From Nostoc sp. KVJ3 (GTDB lineage: Bacteria; Cyanobacteriota; Cyanobacteriia; Cyanobacteriales; Nostocaceae), in contig NZ_WWFG01000001.1 of assembly GCF_026127265.1 (NCBI RefSeq), positions 868,001 through 932,000 on the forward strand: 64,000 nt of DNA, in the 5' to 3' direction. The notes under the pieces are model-generated. The model saw only the letters and a program-made list of their open reading frames with translations. It searched no databases and was not told the DNA's origin. Below, piece after piece: positions 16,434 through 26,656 of the stretch (position 1 is the first letter of the stretch; every line of letters begins with the position of its first letter). The translations under genes and the position numbers were made by a program.

Positions 16434-18832
16434 GTCTGTTGTTTGTTGTAAACGGCATTACCTAACCAAATAACACCCCAGGGCGCGACCAAGGCGATGA
16501 TTCCGGGAATCAGTGGTATCCACCCACCCAAAGAGAAAATACTCCAGCAGATTCCGTATAAGATAGCACTGCATATACCAAGTGCCAAGCCTCGGTGAAG
16601 TGAGATTTTGACACGCCAAATCACAATACTTCCCGTCAATGACCAGCAAAATATCCATAGGGTTTCACTCCATTTTGGTAGCCACCATAATAGTTGTCTG
16701 TGGTCTTCGGCCGTACTGAGTAATTGGCTGACGACATGGGCGTGGATGTAAAGCGATCGCATTTCACCATAAGATGTCTGATGCGGATCTTTGACACTTG
16801 GTGCAACTACACCGATGAGGACAACTCTATTTTTCACCCAAGCGGGATTAAAGCGATCGCGATCGGCATTCAAAATATCTCTCAGGGTAACTTGTTGAGC
16901 AATATGAATGGGGTCTAGAGTATGGCGATAATTAATCAGCAGTTGGTTTCCCCGTGCATCTAAGTTTTGATAGCCCCCACTAGATTTTTCCAGATGCTTG
17001 ATGACAAATGCGCCGAATTTCCAATCATCTTTGAAGGTTGCTACTGGAATTTTTTTAGCATTGAGATATTGATATGCTAATTGCCAGCCAAAGGAATATT
17101 TGGTAATACAGGGAGAGACCTCAGATATCGGATTTTCGCTACGGGATAAAAGATAGCGACGGACTATTTTATCTTGGTCGTCAAATAAGTCAACAAAACC
17201 TACTGGAATTTCTGAACTTTGAGATGGAGGTGCAGTGCTTTGTTCGAGACTGTTATTCAATGCACATACAGCTATCAGGTTTTGATTTTTCTGGAAATAA
17301 TTAATGAGTGCTTTATGACTAACGATATCATTAATTGGTACAGGTGAATCGCGGACAATGTTCAAACCAATAGCTGCGGGTTGATACTGTTGTAATTTGT
17401 CCAAAAGTCGAGTTATTACAGCATCTGGTAGAGGATAACCATAGGTGCGGATATCTTTTTCATCTGCGCCAACAATTAACAGACGACTATCTTCTGATTC
17501 TGGCGATCGCATCTGCATTAGATGGTCAAATGCTTTCATTTCCCAAGGCTGTAATATCCCAAAGCCTCGAATTAATGTCACGGAAATAGTGACAATCAAA
17601 CTAACAATTAAAGTTATTTTATAATTAATTGTTAACTGAGATGATGAGCATGAAATATATTTCTTTAATTCTTGGTTATTACCTCTTAACTTGTCCCAAA
17701 GAGGTGATGTTTCTGCTGGGTTTTGAAAAATTACTGGCAACCAACTAGCAGCCGGAAATTCACTTTCTAAACCTTGTAACTTTTCCCGTGCCTGTCGCAC
17801 TGATAAATAAAATGATTGGCCTTCAGCAAAGTTTATTAAAAAGTGCTTCAAAAACTCCTGCGCTACTTTATCCGGTACTCTTTCACGCATAACAATAATT
17901 TGGGGAATATGTAAATCCTCTAATTTTTGTGCTAATCCGAAGCCATCACAAGAGTTAAAAATTACTATTTGCAACCCATTTTTTAAAGCCTTTTTCAGAG
18001 CGTTAGTCAAATAATTAATATTTAGATATTCATTTTTATTTATATGTATATAACCAGTCTTTTCTCCAGGGTTGCTATAACTATGTCCGGCAAAATATAG
18101 AATATTCCATCCTTGATTATTCCAAAGTAGTGTATCTAATTCTGAATGTTTTGGTTCTACCAAAAATACTATTTTAGCAGAGGGAAAGCTCTCTAGTATC
18201 TTCCGATCTGCGTCAATATCAATTCCTTTACTATCACCTAAAACTGCTAATATTTTTACTTGTGGCGGGTGATTTTTAACCTGAGTTTTAGTTTCAAATT
18301 CGAGGGAACTTAAACCAACTTCTGCTTTGGGATAATCAGAAAAAAAACGCCAAAGATGCCAAGGTAGTTTCCTAAGCAATATATCTTCACTTTGAATAAT
18401 AAAGCGGATTTCATCATCGCGGCTCAACTGCATCCGTAACTGGCGATCAATGTGGCGGAACTCTTCAGCATCTAGCCAGATATCGATTTGTTTCTGTAAC
18501 TCATCACATACTTTATAAAAATCTACATCGGAAAAGTGGGTAACATCAGCATCATCAATTTTGATATCTTCATCCCTTGGCTGAGATTGGCGTAAACCTA
18601 CATTTATGTAGCGAGATTCGTAGATTAATTCATATAATAATTGCCAACGGCGATATAGGTCAAGAAGAATCGGGCTAGCTGGCAAATTACCTTGAAATTG
18701 TCTCCATTGTGAATTCCCCTCTTCTTGTAGAGGCTCGTCAACCAAATTTTCGTATAATAGTTGAACAGTCACAAAAGAAAAACCTGAATATAAGTTACCT
18801 TTTCCCAGGTTTAAGATAACTAACTTACTCAT
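16430..18832 (-). CDS. CHAT (caspase-like) protease domain fused to CHASE2 sensor
   Basis: The 800-aa product has an N-terminal helical region (about 1-190), a CHAT domain (about 190-375) with catalytic His in NILYFAGHSYSNPG (near 250) and Cys in VIFNSCDGFG (near 297), one membrane helix (near 405-425, TLIVSLIVTISVTLI), an extracytoplasmic CHASE2 domain (about 430-680, LLIVGADEKDIRTYGYPLPD), and three C-terminal membrane helices (about 715-795). CHAT proteins are caspase-like cysteine proteases; CHASE2 senses unknown extracellular cues. Together this reads as a sensor-coupled protease. It overlaps both flanking genes by 4 bp. Confidence 0.9.
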   Translation of the reverse strand: MSKLVILNLGKGNLYSGFSFVTVQLLYENLVDEPLQEEGNSQWRQFQGNLPASPILLDLYRRWQLLYELIYESRYINVGLRQSQPRDEDIKIDDADVTHFSDVDFYKVCDELQKQIDIWLDAEEFRHIDRQLRMQLSRDDEIRFIIQSEDILLRKLPWHLWRFFSDYPKAEVGLSSLEFETKTQVKNHPPQVKILAVLGDSKGIDIDADRKILESFPSAKIVFLVEPKHSELDTLLWNNQGWNILYFAGHSYSNPGEKTGYIHINKNEYLNINYLTNALKKALKNGLQIVIFNSCDGFGLAQKLEDLHIPQIIVMRERVPDKVAQEFLKHFLINFAEGQSFYLSVRQAREKLQGLESEFPAASWLPVIFQNPAETSPLWDKLRGNNQELKKYISCSSSQLTINYKITLIVSLIVTISVTLIRGFGILQPWEMKAFDHLMQMRSPESEDSRLLIVGADEKDIRTYGYPLPDAVITRLLDKLQQYQPAAIGLNIVRDSPVPINDIVSHKALINYFQKNQNLIAVCALNNSLEQSTAPPSQSSEIPVGFVDLFDDQDKIVRRYLLSRSENPISEVSPCITKYSFGWQLAYQYLNAKKIPVATFKDDWKFGAFVIKHLEKSSGGYQNLDARGNQLLINYRHTLDPIHIAQQVTLRDILNADRDRFNPAWVKNRVVLIGVVAPSVKDPHQTSYGEMRSLYIHAHVVSQLLSTAEDHRQLLWWLPKWSETLWIFCWSLTGSIVIWRVKISLHRGLALGICSAILYGICWSIFSLGGWIPLIPGIIALVAPWGVIWLGNAVYNKQQT

Positions 18833-20109
18833 TGCTGTGTCAATGTAAATGGTTCAATTACGAATTCTTCAGTCACACTAAACTCATCAATAGCTACCTG
18901 AATTTTAAAGGTTTTTCCTGGTGGGCAAATAAATCGTTTCAATTGAATAAAATTATCTTGAATCCGCGATTGAATTTCCTGAAGAATGGACTCTGATTGA
19001 GAAAATAAAGCTAGTTTAATATTAGGCGGTAAGTAAGTTTGTCCTTTAGCTGGATGCAGTTGCACGCGTACAGCTACTTTTCCATCGGTTTCTGGTGTCA
19101 AACCAACCAAAAGTGCAACTGATTGATTACTCAATTGCATTCCTAAATCAATTAGTTTTATCCCGTCTACAGATATACCTTTAGCTGCTACCTTATGGTT
19201 TCTAAAACTATAAACTAAATTTCCCGGTTCTTGATTAAATAGTGTGTTTAGAGATTGCCAACCATCATCAAAGGTATTTTGGAACCATTTACTCAAATTG
19301 TTTGTTTTTACTTGAGTTTTTGTCACCAATTTACCTGTCCGTCGCTGATATAACTGCTGTCGCCATTCATGATTATTCAGCAATGCTGCCCACTGTCCAA
19401 ATGGTATATCAACTCGCAAACGTGGAGAATAAATAGATGCATCTCCTAACATCTCTAATAAATTTTGAGCATCAGGCTCAGATAAAATAGGCAATTCTGG
19501 GACTTCCTCACGCATTTGCATACCTAGTGTTAGCTGCATAACTGTGAGGCTTGTGATTAACTGATCTATTGGTAATATATAAGTGCGATCGCGTGGATCG
19601 TACTTGCTCAACTGTTTGACTTGACGATGTGTTGCAAACCCCTGTACCGTCAATGTACATTCATCTGCATTTGCTTCTAAATCAACCTGTACAGCTAAGT
19701 AATAGTCACCGACAAAAGTAGGAATATCTATCCACTCTTGAGGAACTCGCAGTGATTCTGAATCTATGTTTTCGTTGGGGATAAGGATAATTCGCCGCGT
19801 ACCAATGCTGATTGCAGTACCATTTACTACTTCTAAAATGCTGCGTAAGCCATCTTCACTAGGATAAATTGCAGAATTGGATAATGCTTCATCAGAGAGT
19901 TGATCATTCAGCCAGCCTAAAAATGTATACAAGCAAACGCGATTTAAATAAGCACTGTACTGCGCGATTTTATGAGAATGCTGTTGTGCCTCTTTCCAGG
20001 CTTGCTGTTGTATAGACGTAGATATCTGCAACAATAATTGGTTTTTCAAAGCTAATTTGGTTTGTTTATTATTATATTTATCGTACAATAAAGGTAGATT
20101 TGAGAACAT
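18829..20109 (-). CDS. DUF1822 family protein
   Basis: The 426-aa product matches the cyanobacterial DUF1822 pattern: WLNDQLSDEALSN, an early IGTRRIILIP strand, VPQEWIDIPTFVGDYYLAVQ, and a beta-rich C-terminal domain (VGLTPETDGKVAVRVQLHPA, LPPNIKLALFSQSESILQEI). DUF1822 is almost always linked to sigma-like and CHAT/CHASE2 genes. It is probably an intracellular adaptor. The stop overlaps the CHAT-CHASE2 start by 4 bp; the start is 14 bp after the regulator's stop. Confidence 0.85.
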   Translation of the reverse strand: MFSNLPLLYDKYNNKQTKLALKNQLLLQISTSIQQQAWKEAQQHSHKIAQYSAYLNRVCLYTFLGWLNDQLSDEALSNSAIYPSEDGLRSILEVVNGTAISIGTRRIILIPNENIDSESLRVPQEWIDIPTFVGDYYLAVQVDLEANADECTLTVQGFATHRQVKQLSKYDPRDRTYILPIDQLITSLTVMQLTLGMQMREEVPELPILSEPDAQNLLEMLGDASIYSPRLRVDIPFGQWAALLNNHEWRQQLYQRRTGKLVTKTQVKTNNLSKWFQNTFDDGWQSLNTLFNQEPGNLVYSFRNHKVAAKGISVDGIKLIDLGMQLSNQSVALLVGLTPETDGKVAVRVQLHPAKGQTYLPPNIKLALFSQSESILQEIQSRIQDNFIQLKRFICPPGKTFKIQVAIDEFSVTEEFVIEPFTLTQQ

Positions 20110-20123
20110 ATTTTTTACGCATT

Positions 20124-21668
20124 TTATGTCAAGATTAAGTGTTTCAATTGTAAATTTGAGTTATAACTATTGATGTTTTTGTATTGTTTAGTTAGCCAGA
20201 TGTTTAAAAATTTTCTAATCATTCTGTCAAGTTCTTTGAGTAATGCAATTTCTAATTCAGAATTTGTTTGTGAAAGTAATTCATTCACTCTATCAGGGGG
20301 AAGATCAAGTTGGTTGCTAATAGCATTAGGGTCTAGTTTTTGTCCGTAGTAAAGCCGCAATAAATCCTGAGATTGAGTGTTCAGTTGTTTGACAGATGTA
20401 ACCAATGCTGTATGGATTAAATCAGAATAATCGGGAGTTTCATAATTATAGTTTAACCAGGTTTTCACATACCCCGTGACCCATTGTGGCGGTTGCTTTA
20501 ATGAATATACCGCATTAATTAGTCGGCGTTCAATAGTTTGTAAACGACGCGTGATCGCTCCTTGGGTGACTGCAAATTTTGCAGCAATTTGTTTTTGATT
20601 CCATCCCAATTCATAGTAAAGATATAAAATTTCTTTTTGGTCTTCATTAAGTGCCAGTAATTCATGTTGTAACACCGTCTCTGTTCGCTGACAAAGGCTT
20701 TCTTGCTCAGGTATAGAATCTTCTATTTCTAGGTTAAAACCCCCATGTGACTCAATTTTATAATTAACTGCACCGATTACTTCCAGGGAAATACTTGGGG
20801 CAATTAATTGGGGGTAATTTCGCAAAGCGGTAATGCAGGTTTCCATCCACCATTGCAGTTGTTCTCCAGTCACATTTTTCCCGACTGCGACTTGATGCGG
20901 TGCGATAGCTAGTACTTTTTCCGCGTTGTAATATTGTGCTGCTTCTTGAAAATCATTGCTATCTGGTTCTACCCAACGTTGTCCACTACGAGTTGCAGGA
21001 TTTTGGATTTTATTGAATTGATAAACTTGTTTAAAATATTTACACGCAAACAAAAATCTGGAAACCTCCGGTTCACATATACCATATCTAATTAATGCTT
21101 CTTTCAGTTCTTTGTTACTTTTTTTGCACAACAACCGCCATTTAGAAAATTTGGCAACTGAACCATCATCTTTAATAGTTTTTCGCAAAACTTCGATTAT
21201 GTAAGCATAAAGTGGCGAGATACTGGGGTCGTACTTCGCCAAAATTTTCCGAAATTTAACGGGATCGTAAACTAAGCACCGGGCAAAAAATATATATTCT
21301 TCCCAACATTTATATTGGTTCTCCTTCCATACTTGTGAAGCAGCACGATAGCAACTTTCCTCACAATACAGACTTAAATGCTCCCATGCTTTTTCGATGC
21401 GGTTTTCTGGTTCCCAATTATATTTTGAAGGCAAGTTATTTAGCGCCATATCGAGCCAGAATTGAACTAAGCCTTGCTCATTTTTTTGATGCAATAATCC
21501 TGCAAATTGGTCGTGTTGAGTTTTATATAAATCAATATTGCGCTGTAAATGTGGTTCAGATTTCCATTGAATTGCTCTGCGTCCAATTGAATTATCTACA
21601 GTCATGTACATATAGAATCGATGAACTAAGTGCTGAAGGCTAGACAATATGGGTAATTGATTTAACAT
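20124..21668 (-). CDS. sigma-70-like regulator with region-4 helix-turn-helix
   Basis: The 514-aa product has a long helical N-terminal domain and, near residues 325-385, a sigma region-4-like helix-turn-helix (LNEDQKEILYLYYELGWNQK, then VTQGAITRRLQTIERRL). A second weaker HTH-like segment (TQSQDLLRLYYGQKLDPNAI) lies near 430-450. A canonical region 2 is not evident, so it may not be a full sigma factor. It is first in the operon with DUF1822, CHAT-CHASE2 and DUF928, and may control it or be released by the protease (inference). Confidence 0.75.
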   Translation of the reverse strand: MLNQLPILSSLQHLVHRFYMYMTVDNSIGRRAIQWKSEPHLQRNIDLYKTQHDQFAGLLHQKNEQGLVQFWLDMALNNLPSKYNWEPENRIEKAWEHLSLYCEESCYRAASQVWKENQYKCWEEYIFFARCLVYDPVKFRKILAKYDPSISPLYAYIIEVLRKTIKDDGSVAKFSKWRLLCKKSNKELKEALIRYGICEPEVSRFLFACKYFKQVYQFNKIQNPATRSGQRWVEPDSNDFQEAAQYYNAEKVLAIAPHQVAVGKNVTGEQLQWWMETCITALRNYPQLIAPSISLEVIGAVNYKIESHGGFNLEIEDSIPEQESLCQRTETVLQHELLALNEDQKEILYLYYELGWNQKQIAAKFAVTQGAITRRLQTIERRLINAVYSLKQPPQWVTGYVKTWLNYNYETPDYSDLIHTALVTSVKQLNTQSQDLLRLYYGQKLDPNAISNQLDLPPDRVNELLSQTNSELEIALLKELDRMIRKFLNIWLTKQYKNINSYNSNLQLKHLILT

Positions 21669-22317
21669 TATGACCTGATTGGCGCACGCTTCAAGGTTGA
21701 TTTTTTATGAATATTTATTTAATAAACTGTATAAAAAATAGCCTTTTTAAGGTGTGATCCAAAACCTTGCCAATATTTGTCAAATCGAATAGCAAGTGTA
21801 GATAGCGTGGGGTTACATCATATATGTCTCGTGCTAAGTGTCATAATTGCGTTGTCCAAGGTCAGGTGATGGCAATTTGTAACCATTGATACTCCGGCTC
21901 ATTAAGCATGATGTTTGGAAGAAAAGTTAAGTTTCTTACTTTAATGTTGGGGCGGACTCAGACGATTTATGCGGTGTCATCCCAAAAAGCTACAAATTTC
22001 GCTATGACGCAGAAAATTTCAAAAGTTCTCACAAAATCGCGTTGCTCCCGTTGACCAGATGCTCGTTCGCGTAGCGTCTTGTAGGCAAAGAAAGATCCAC
22101 CTGAATGCCGGAACACTCCGCGAAGGGCGATTGCAAAAAATCAACACCTTAGTCTCTATCTTCCTCCAAAATGGTATTAGCTTGAGGATATTTGTTCATA
22201 AAACTGCTAACTGCCAACATTAGCCAACTGGACAACTTATAAATCGCCATTTGGTCTAGCTGTTTCCAGATCAAGCCTTGTTAGATTAACTGCTAAGGCA
22301 ATCAGCTTTGAGTACCT
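21669..22317. other. long intergenic region without a convincing gene
   Basis: About 650 bp between the regulator and the small ORF at 22318. I see only a 22-codon ORF from 21824 (MSRAKCHNCVV...) that resembles the zinc-ribbon start of an IS1-type protein but stops at once, and a cyanobacterial repeat phrase (TTCGCGTAGCGTCTTG). Probably degraded mobile DNA plus the promoter of the regulator operon. Confidence 0.5.
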
Positions 22318-22467
22318 ATGGCTACCAAAACACTGACCAAACCTAAGCAAAGACAAAATTCTCAAAATCGCTCATGGGAAAACCTGACAGATCGCCGCAA
22401 ACTCCGCCATATTGAAAACACATTGGATAAAGCGATCGCATCCTCAATTCAGGATGATTCTGGCTAA
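22318..22467 (+). pseudogene. small ORF interrupted by the Tn3 element
   Basis: MATKTLTKPKQRQNSQNRSW... runs 49 codons and takes its stop (TAA) from the transposon terminus. If the transposon and one copy of the near-identical 5-bp flank (ATTCT/AGTCT) are removed, the frame continues ...QDDS-VAPYLSHH and stops at 26441-26443, giving about 57 aa. A small basic protein, perhaps DNA-binding or antitoxin-like (not recognised). The insertion reading is inference from the joined frame. Confidence 0.55.
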
Positions 22468-22513
22468 AATAGCCCAACGCGCCAAAAATGTACAAGTACG
22501 TTTCAAACCCTTA

Positions 22514-23107
22514 CTAGTTATGCTTTTGGGCTAGGTAAGCAAAGAACACCCGCCGCCCGACACCTGCGACTCTACAAACTTCAGCGGCTGTCTTCCCAGA
22601 ATTTTGATACAAGATCCTCGCAATCTCCAATTTGGCAACATCAGTTCGAGGTCTTCCACCCGTTCTGCCTCTGGCTTTAGCTGAAACTCTTCCGGCCGAA
22701 GCTCGTTCGGCGCGTAATTCTCGTTCCATCTGATAAATCGCTCCCATCATCGACAGAAAACAGCGACCTGCAGCTGTAGTGGTATCAATACTCTCTCGCA
22801 ATGACAACAGGTTAATCTGACGTTGTTCCAAAATCTTAGCTGTTTCGAGTAGATGGAGTAACGAACGGGTCATCCGACTTAGTTCAGTGACAACTAACGT
22901 ATCATCTGGACGAATATATTTCAGCAGATCCTCCCATCCAGGTCGCACCATCCGCGAACCAGTTAACTTGTCAGTAAAGATTTTAATGCAGCCAGCTTGC
23001 TTCAAAGAATCCATCTGCGAATCAAGATTTTGACCGATGCTGCTGACACGAGCATAGCCAATCCGATTTTGGACTGTTTTCGGTTCGACGGGAGTTGAAG
23101 CATCCAC
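22514..23107 (-). CDS. tnpR: serine resolvase TnpR
   Basis: The 197-aa product has the resolvase/invertase catalytic domain: RIGYARVSSIGQNLDSQ (nucleophile Ser in VSS, near residue 22), TDKLTGSRMVRPGW, DTLVVTELSRMTRS and a C-terminal Hin-like HTH (KTAAEVCRVAGVGRRVFFAY). It resolves cointegrates at the res site and is transcribed divergently from tnpA, as in Tn3-type elements. Length is normal for the family. Confidence 0.95.
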   Translation of the reverse strand: MDASTPVEPKTVQNRIGYARVSSIGQNLDSQMDSLKQAGCIKIFTDKLTGSRMVRPGWEDLLKYIRPDDTLVVTELSRMTRSLLHLLETAKILEQRQINLLSLRESIDTTTAAGRCFLSMMGAIYQMERELRAERASAGRVSAKARGRTGGRPRTDVAKLEIARILYQNSGKTAAEVCRVAGVGRRVFFAYLAQKHN

Positions 23108-23261
23108 AGTGCAAAATCTTCACTCATATACAAAGTAACCGCACGATAATTATAGTAAAGGTTTTAGCACCAAAGATTAACGTAAACTCGTTGAGTCACA
23201 TCAAGTTAAGTCAGGAGTGCGGTTTGTACACTTTCTGCACTCCCACTAATGCCCTGATTAC
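23108..23261. promoter_or_regulatory. res-like region between tnpR and tnpA
   Basis: The 154-bp gap between divergent tnpR and tnpA is where Tn3-family elements carry res sites and both promoters. I can see AT-rich segments (AATTATAGTAAAGG) and a CGCACGATAATTATAG stretch, but did not resolve individual res subsites. Placement is by analogy. Confidence 0.5.
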
Positions 23262-26200
23262 ATGAGCAGCAATTCACGTCGTCTAGCGATCCTCTCAGCA
23301 AAAGAAGTCGATGACCTATATGGATTACCACATTTTACAGAAGATAAACGGCATCTCTATTTCGATCTGAGTACAGCCGAACGCGAAGTGGTAGCAGCAG
23401 TTCGGACTGTATCAGTCGCAGTGCATCTAACCTTGCAGCTTGGATACTTCAAGGCAAAGCGACAGTTCTTTAGTTATCAACAAGATGCTGTTATTGAAGA
23501 TCTAAACTACATCCTGAAACAAAATTTCCCAGGTCAGAGGTTAGCATCGATTAAATTGCCCTTCAGACATACCCGCAGCGAACAGCAACAGATAATTCTG
23601 CAACTGTTCAACTATCGCCTTTGTAACAGCGATGCGAAAGTCGAACTGGAGTCAAAAGCTCGACGGGTTGCCATGTTATCAATTCAGCCCATCTATATCT
23701 TGCGCGAACTAATTCAACATTTAGCTGGGCAACGTGTCGTTGCACCTAGCTATCGATTCCTTCAAGAGATGATTGGTCGAGTGGTCACAGGCGAACGCAC
23801 TCGAATTACGAAACTACTCACCAAAGCCATCACGCCGACGGTAGAAAATCAGTTAAAAACCCTGCTGGAAGCCGAGGAAGGTGTCTATGGCATCAACTTG
23901 CTCAAGCAAGAGCCAAAGGATTTCAGTTACAAGGAACTGCGGCGTGAAGTAGATCGCCGCAAATACTTCCAGCCACTACATGAATTTGCTCAAACCTTTT
24001 TAGCAACAACGGGTATTTCTAATGAAAGTGGCAAATATTACGTAGGATTAGTCAAGTTTTACACGGCTTATAAGCTGCGGCGGATGTCCCTGGCGACAGT
24101 CCGGTTGTATTTGTTGTGTTTTGCCTATCATCGGTTTCGCCAGATTAATGACAATCTGATTGAGGCTTTTATCCATTTGGTTAACCAATACGAAAAACAA
24201 GCCAAGCTGGGCGCGGAACAAGCAATGCAACAAGCATTGACAGATGCTGCAAATAACCTCCAAGCGGCGGGTCAAATCCTCAACCTATTTGTGGATGAGT
24301 CGATTACTGACGATCTACCATTTTCAGTCGTCAAGGCAAAAGCTTTCTCCATCCTCGACCCTGCCAGTTTCCCATTGGTGTCAGACTATATGCGTAATAT
24401 AAAGTTCGACAAAACTGGGTTTGAGTGGTCGGCTTATTCTAAGCTGTCGAACACCTTCAAGCGCAATCTGCGTCAACTGTTCGCCGATCTTACATTCGCT
24501 AGTCGAGTATCTGATGCACCACTGCTAGCAGCGGTCGTGTTCTTGCAAACTTTGCTTCAACAAGGGAAGTCACCTAGACAAACAGATCCAACTACTTTTC
24601 CAGCAGCAGTCATACCCAAAAGTTTACAACGTTACTTGTATCCAACAGCCACAGCAGATGGCAAGGAGAAGATATTAGAGATCGATCGTTATGAATTTCT
24701 GATTTACCGACTACTACGAAATGCGCTCTCTTCTGGGGACGTGTTTGTGCGCGACAGTAATGAGTTTCGTCGTTTTGAGGATGACTTGATTGGCGACGAG
24801 CGGTGGCGGCATAAAAATGAGTTGTTGGAGGAAATTGGTGCGCCGATATTAATAGCTCCAATTCAAGAGACACTGACGGAATTCGAGCAAGCATTGGAAA
24901 CTAAGTTCAAGGTTGTCAATCAACGAATTACAGATGGTCTCAATCAACATATTAAGGTCAGTGGGACTGCTGATAAGTCTCGTTGGAAGCTGATTTATCC
25001 CAGCGCAGAAGAACCAGTCAATAGCCCGTTTTATAGCCAGTTACCTGGAATTGGGATTGCTGACTTATTATGGTTTGTGGCGGCAAATACGGGATTTTTG
25101 AGTGCCTTTACTCATGTGTTAGATCGTTATGTTAAACAAGAACCCAATCCAAGTGAAATTTTAGCCTGCATTGTGGGAATGGGCACTAATATGGGGCTAG
25201 GAAAAATGGCCGAGGTATCAGGATTGAGTCATTCATCCATGATGACGACAGCGCGTAATTACCTGCGACTAGAAACTCTCCATGCTGCTAATGATGCCAT
25301 CACAAATGCGATTGCGACTCTACCAGTTTTTCACCTTTATGATATTCAAGATGTCATGCACTCCAGTAGCGATGGACAGAGAATGGAAACACAGATCGAT
25401 ACTATTAATGCCAGATATTCACCCAAATATTTCGGTCTTCAGAAAGGCGTAAGTGCCTATACCTTGGTGGCTAATCATGTACCGATTAATGCCAAGATTA
25501 TTGGGACTCACGAGCATGAAAGCCATTACGTTTTCGATCTGCTCCACAACAATACTTCGGATATCAAACCGGAACGACATTCCACTGATACACATGGTAC
25601 CAATCAGGTTAATTTCTGGATCTTGCACGCATTTGGCTATCATTTTGCGCCCCGTTATCGAGATTTGCACAAGAAAATGGGTGCATTGGTCGGAGCCAAG
25701 CATCCAAATGAATATAGCGATTTTTTAATCAAACCCGTTCGCAAAATCTACCGCGATTTAATCGAACAAGAATGGCCGAATATTCAGCGGATTATGGCTT
25801 CGTTGGCACAGAAGGATGTGACACAGGCGACGATTGTGAGAAAGCTAGCTAGTTATGAACGGCAGAATCAAACTAAAAAGGCTTTATGGGAGTTGGAAAA
25901 TATCTGTCGGACGTTGTACATTTTGGATTTTATTGATGATGTGACGTTACGACAGACTGTGCAAAAGGCACTCAATCGTGGCGAAGCTTATCATCGGTTT
26001 CGACGGGCGGTAGCTTATGTCAATGGTGGGAAGTTTCGGGTAAAAACTGAGGGTGAGCAACAGATTTGGAACGAATGTTCGCGGCTGATCTCTAATGCGG
26101 TCATTTACTACAACACTTTGCTGTTGTCGCGGGTTTACGCGCAAAAACAGGCGGTTGACGACCAAGAGGCACTAGCGATTATTAAAGATATTTCGCCAGT

Positions 26201-26360
26201 GGCGTGGCAGCATATCAATTTGTTTGGGACATTTGAATTCAGTCCATCTACATCAAAGGTTGATATTGATGCCTTGGTCGTTCGCTATGCCGACCCGACT
26301 TACTGGCATCAAGCGATCCAGGATGAATCCGAACCCACCTTGCCTGAAAAGCATAACTAG
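23262..26360 (+). CDS. tnpA: Tn3-family transposase TnpA
   Basis: The 1032-aa product starts with the DUF4158 N-terminal region (ILSAKEVDDLYGLPHFTEDK, REVVAAVRTVSVAVHLTLQL) and ends with the DDE_Tnp_Tn3 domain, including LYDIQDVMHSSSDGQRMETQ (first catalytic Asp region), VFDLLHNNTSDIKPERHSTD and GYHFAPRYRDLHKK. Length matches full-size Tn3 transposases (about 1000 aa) and no frame damage is visible, so it is probably active. Confidence 0.95.
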   Translation: MSSNSRRLAILSAKEVDDLYGLPHFTEDKRHLYFDLSTAEREVVAAVRTVSVAVHLTLQLGYFKAKRQFFSYQQDAVIEDLNYILKQNFPGQRLASIKLPFRHTRSEQQQIILQLFNYRLCNSDAKVELESKARRVAMLSIQPIYILRELIQHLAGQRVVAPSYRFLQEMIGRVVTGERTRITKLLTKAITPTVENQLKTLLEAEEGVYGINLLKQEPKDFSYKELRREVDRRKYFQPLHEFAQTFLATTGISNESGKYYVGLVKFYTAYKLRRMSLATVRLYLLCFAYHRFRQINDNLIEAFIHLVNQYEKQAKLGAEQAMQQALTDAANNLQAAGQILNLFVDESITDDLPFSVVKAKAFSILDPASFPLVSDYMRNIKFDKTGFEWSAYSKLSNTFKRNLRQLFADLTFASRVSDAPLLAAVVFLQTLLQQGKSPRQTDPTTFPAAVIPKSLQRYLYPTATADGKEKILEIDRYEFLIYRLLRNALSSGDVFVRDSNEFRRFEDDLIGDERWRHKNELLEEIGAPILIAPIQETLTEFEQALETKFKVVNQRITDGLNQHIKVSGTADKSRWKLIYPSAEEPVNSPFYSQLPGIGIADLLWFVAANTGFLSAFTHVLDRYVKQEPNPSEILACIVGMGTNMGLGKMAEVSGLSHSSMMTTARNYLRLETLHAANDAITNAIATLPVFHLYDIQDVMHSSSDGQRMETQIDTINARYSPKYFGLQKGVSAYTLVANHVPINAKIIGTHEHESHYVFDLLHNNTSDIKPERHSTDTHGTNQVNFWILHAFGYHFAPRYRDLHKKMGALVGAKHPNEYSDFLIKPVRKIYRDLIEQEWPNIQRIMASLAQKDVTQATIVRKLASYERQNQTKKALWELENICRTLYILDFIDDVTLRQTVQKALNRGEAYHRFRRAVAYVNGGKFRVKTEGEQQIWNECSRLISNAVIYYNTLLLSRVYAQKQAVDDQEALAIIKDISPVAWQHINLFGTFEFSPSTSKVDIDALVVRYADPTYWHQAIQDESEPTLPEKHN

Positions 26361-26656
26361 TAAGGGTTTGAACCGTAATTGATGCTGTTGGCGCGTTGGG
26401 CTATTTTAGCCAGTCTGTTGCACCTTATCTTTCACACCACTAAAGGTATTAGCAAGACCTTTTTGCAACTGGACTAGCCGTTCCTGAAGGGACAACTTAT
26501 TCACCTAATTCTAAATAAATATCCTGGTAATTAGTTAGACATTGCTCTCAGCTTGGGAATACTGACAATTAGGGTAATGGATTTCTCCAATCCCTTGAGG
26601 AAGAACGAGTTCCAGCCTCTCCCCTAAAACCCAGCTTTTCTAGGATTTTAGATATT

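Larger units (their letters stand above)
22462..26411. mobile_element. complete Tn3-family transposon, 3.95 kb
   Basis: Both ends carry GGCTAAAATAGCCCAACGCG (24 bp identical in all), a variable 15-bp gap, and then a second identical block of 26 bp (TTCAAACCCTTACTAG onward), forming bipartite inverted repeats of about 76 bp. Inside are divergent tnpR and tnpA with a res-like gap. Flanks ATTCT (22457-22461) and AGTCT (26412-26416) resemble a 5-bp target duplication with one mismatch. Each tip is itself a small palindrome (GGCTA-AAA-TAGCC). The 5-bp duplication fits the family. Confidence 0.88.

Noticed and set aside
22514..23107. Serine recombinase as a phase-variation invertase
   Set aside because: It lies inside the Tn3 inverted repeats next to tnpA, so it is the transposon resolvase.
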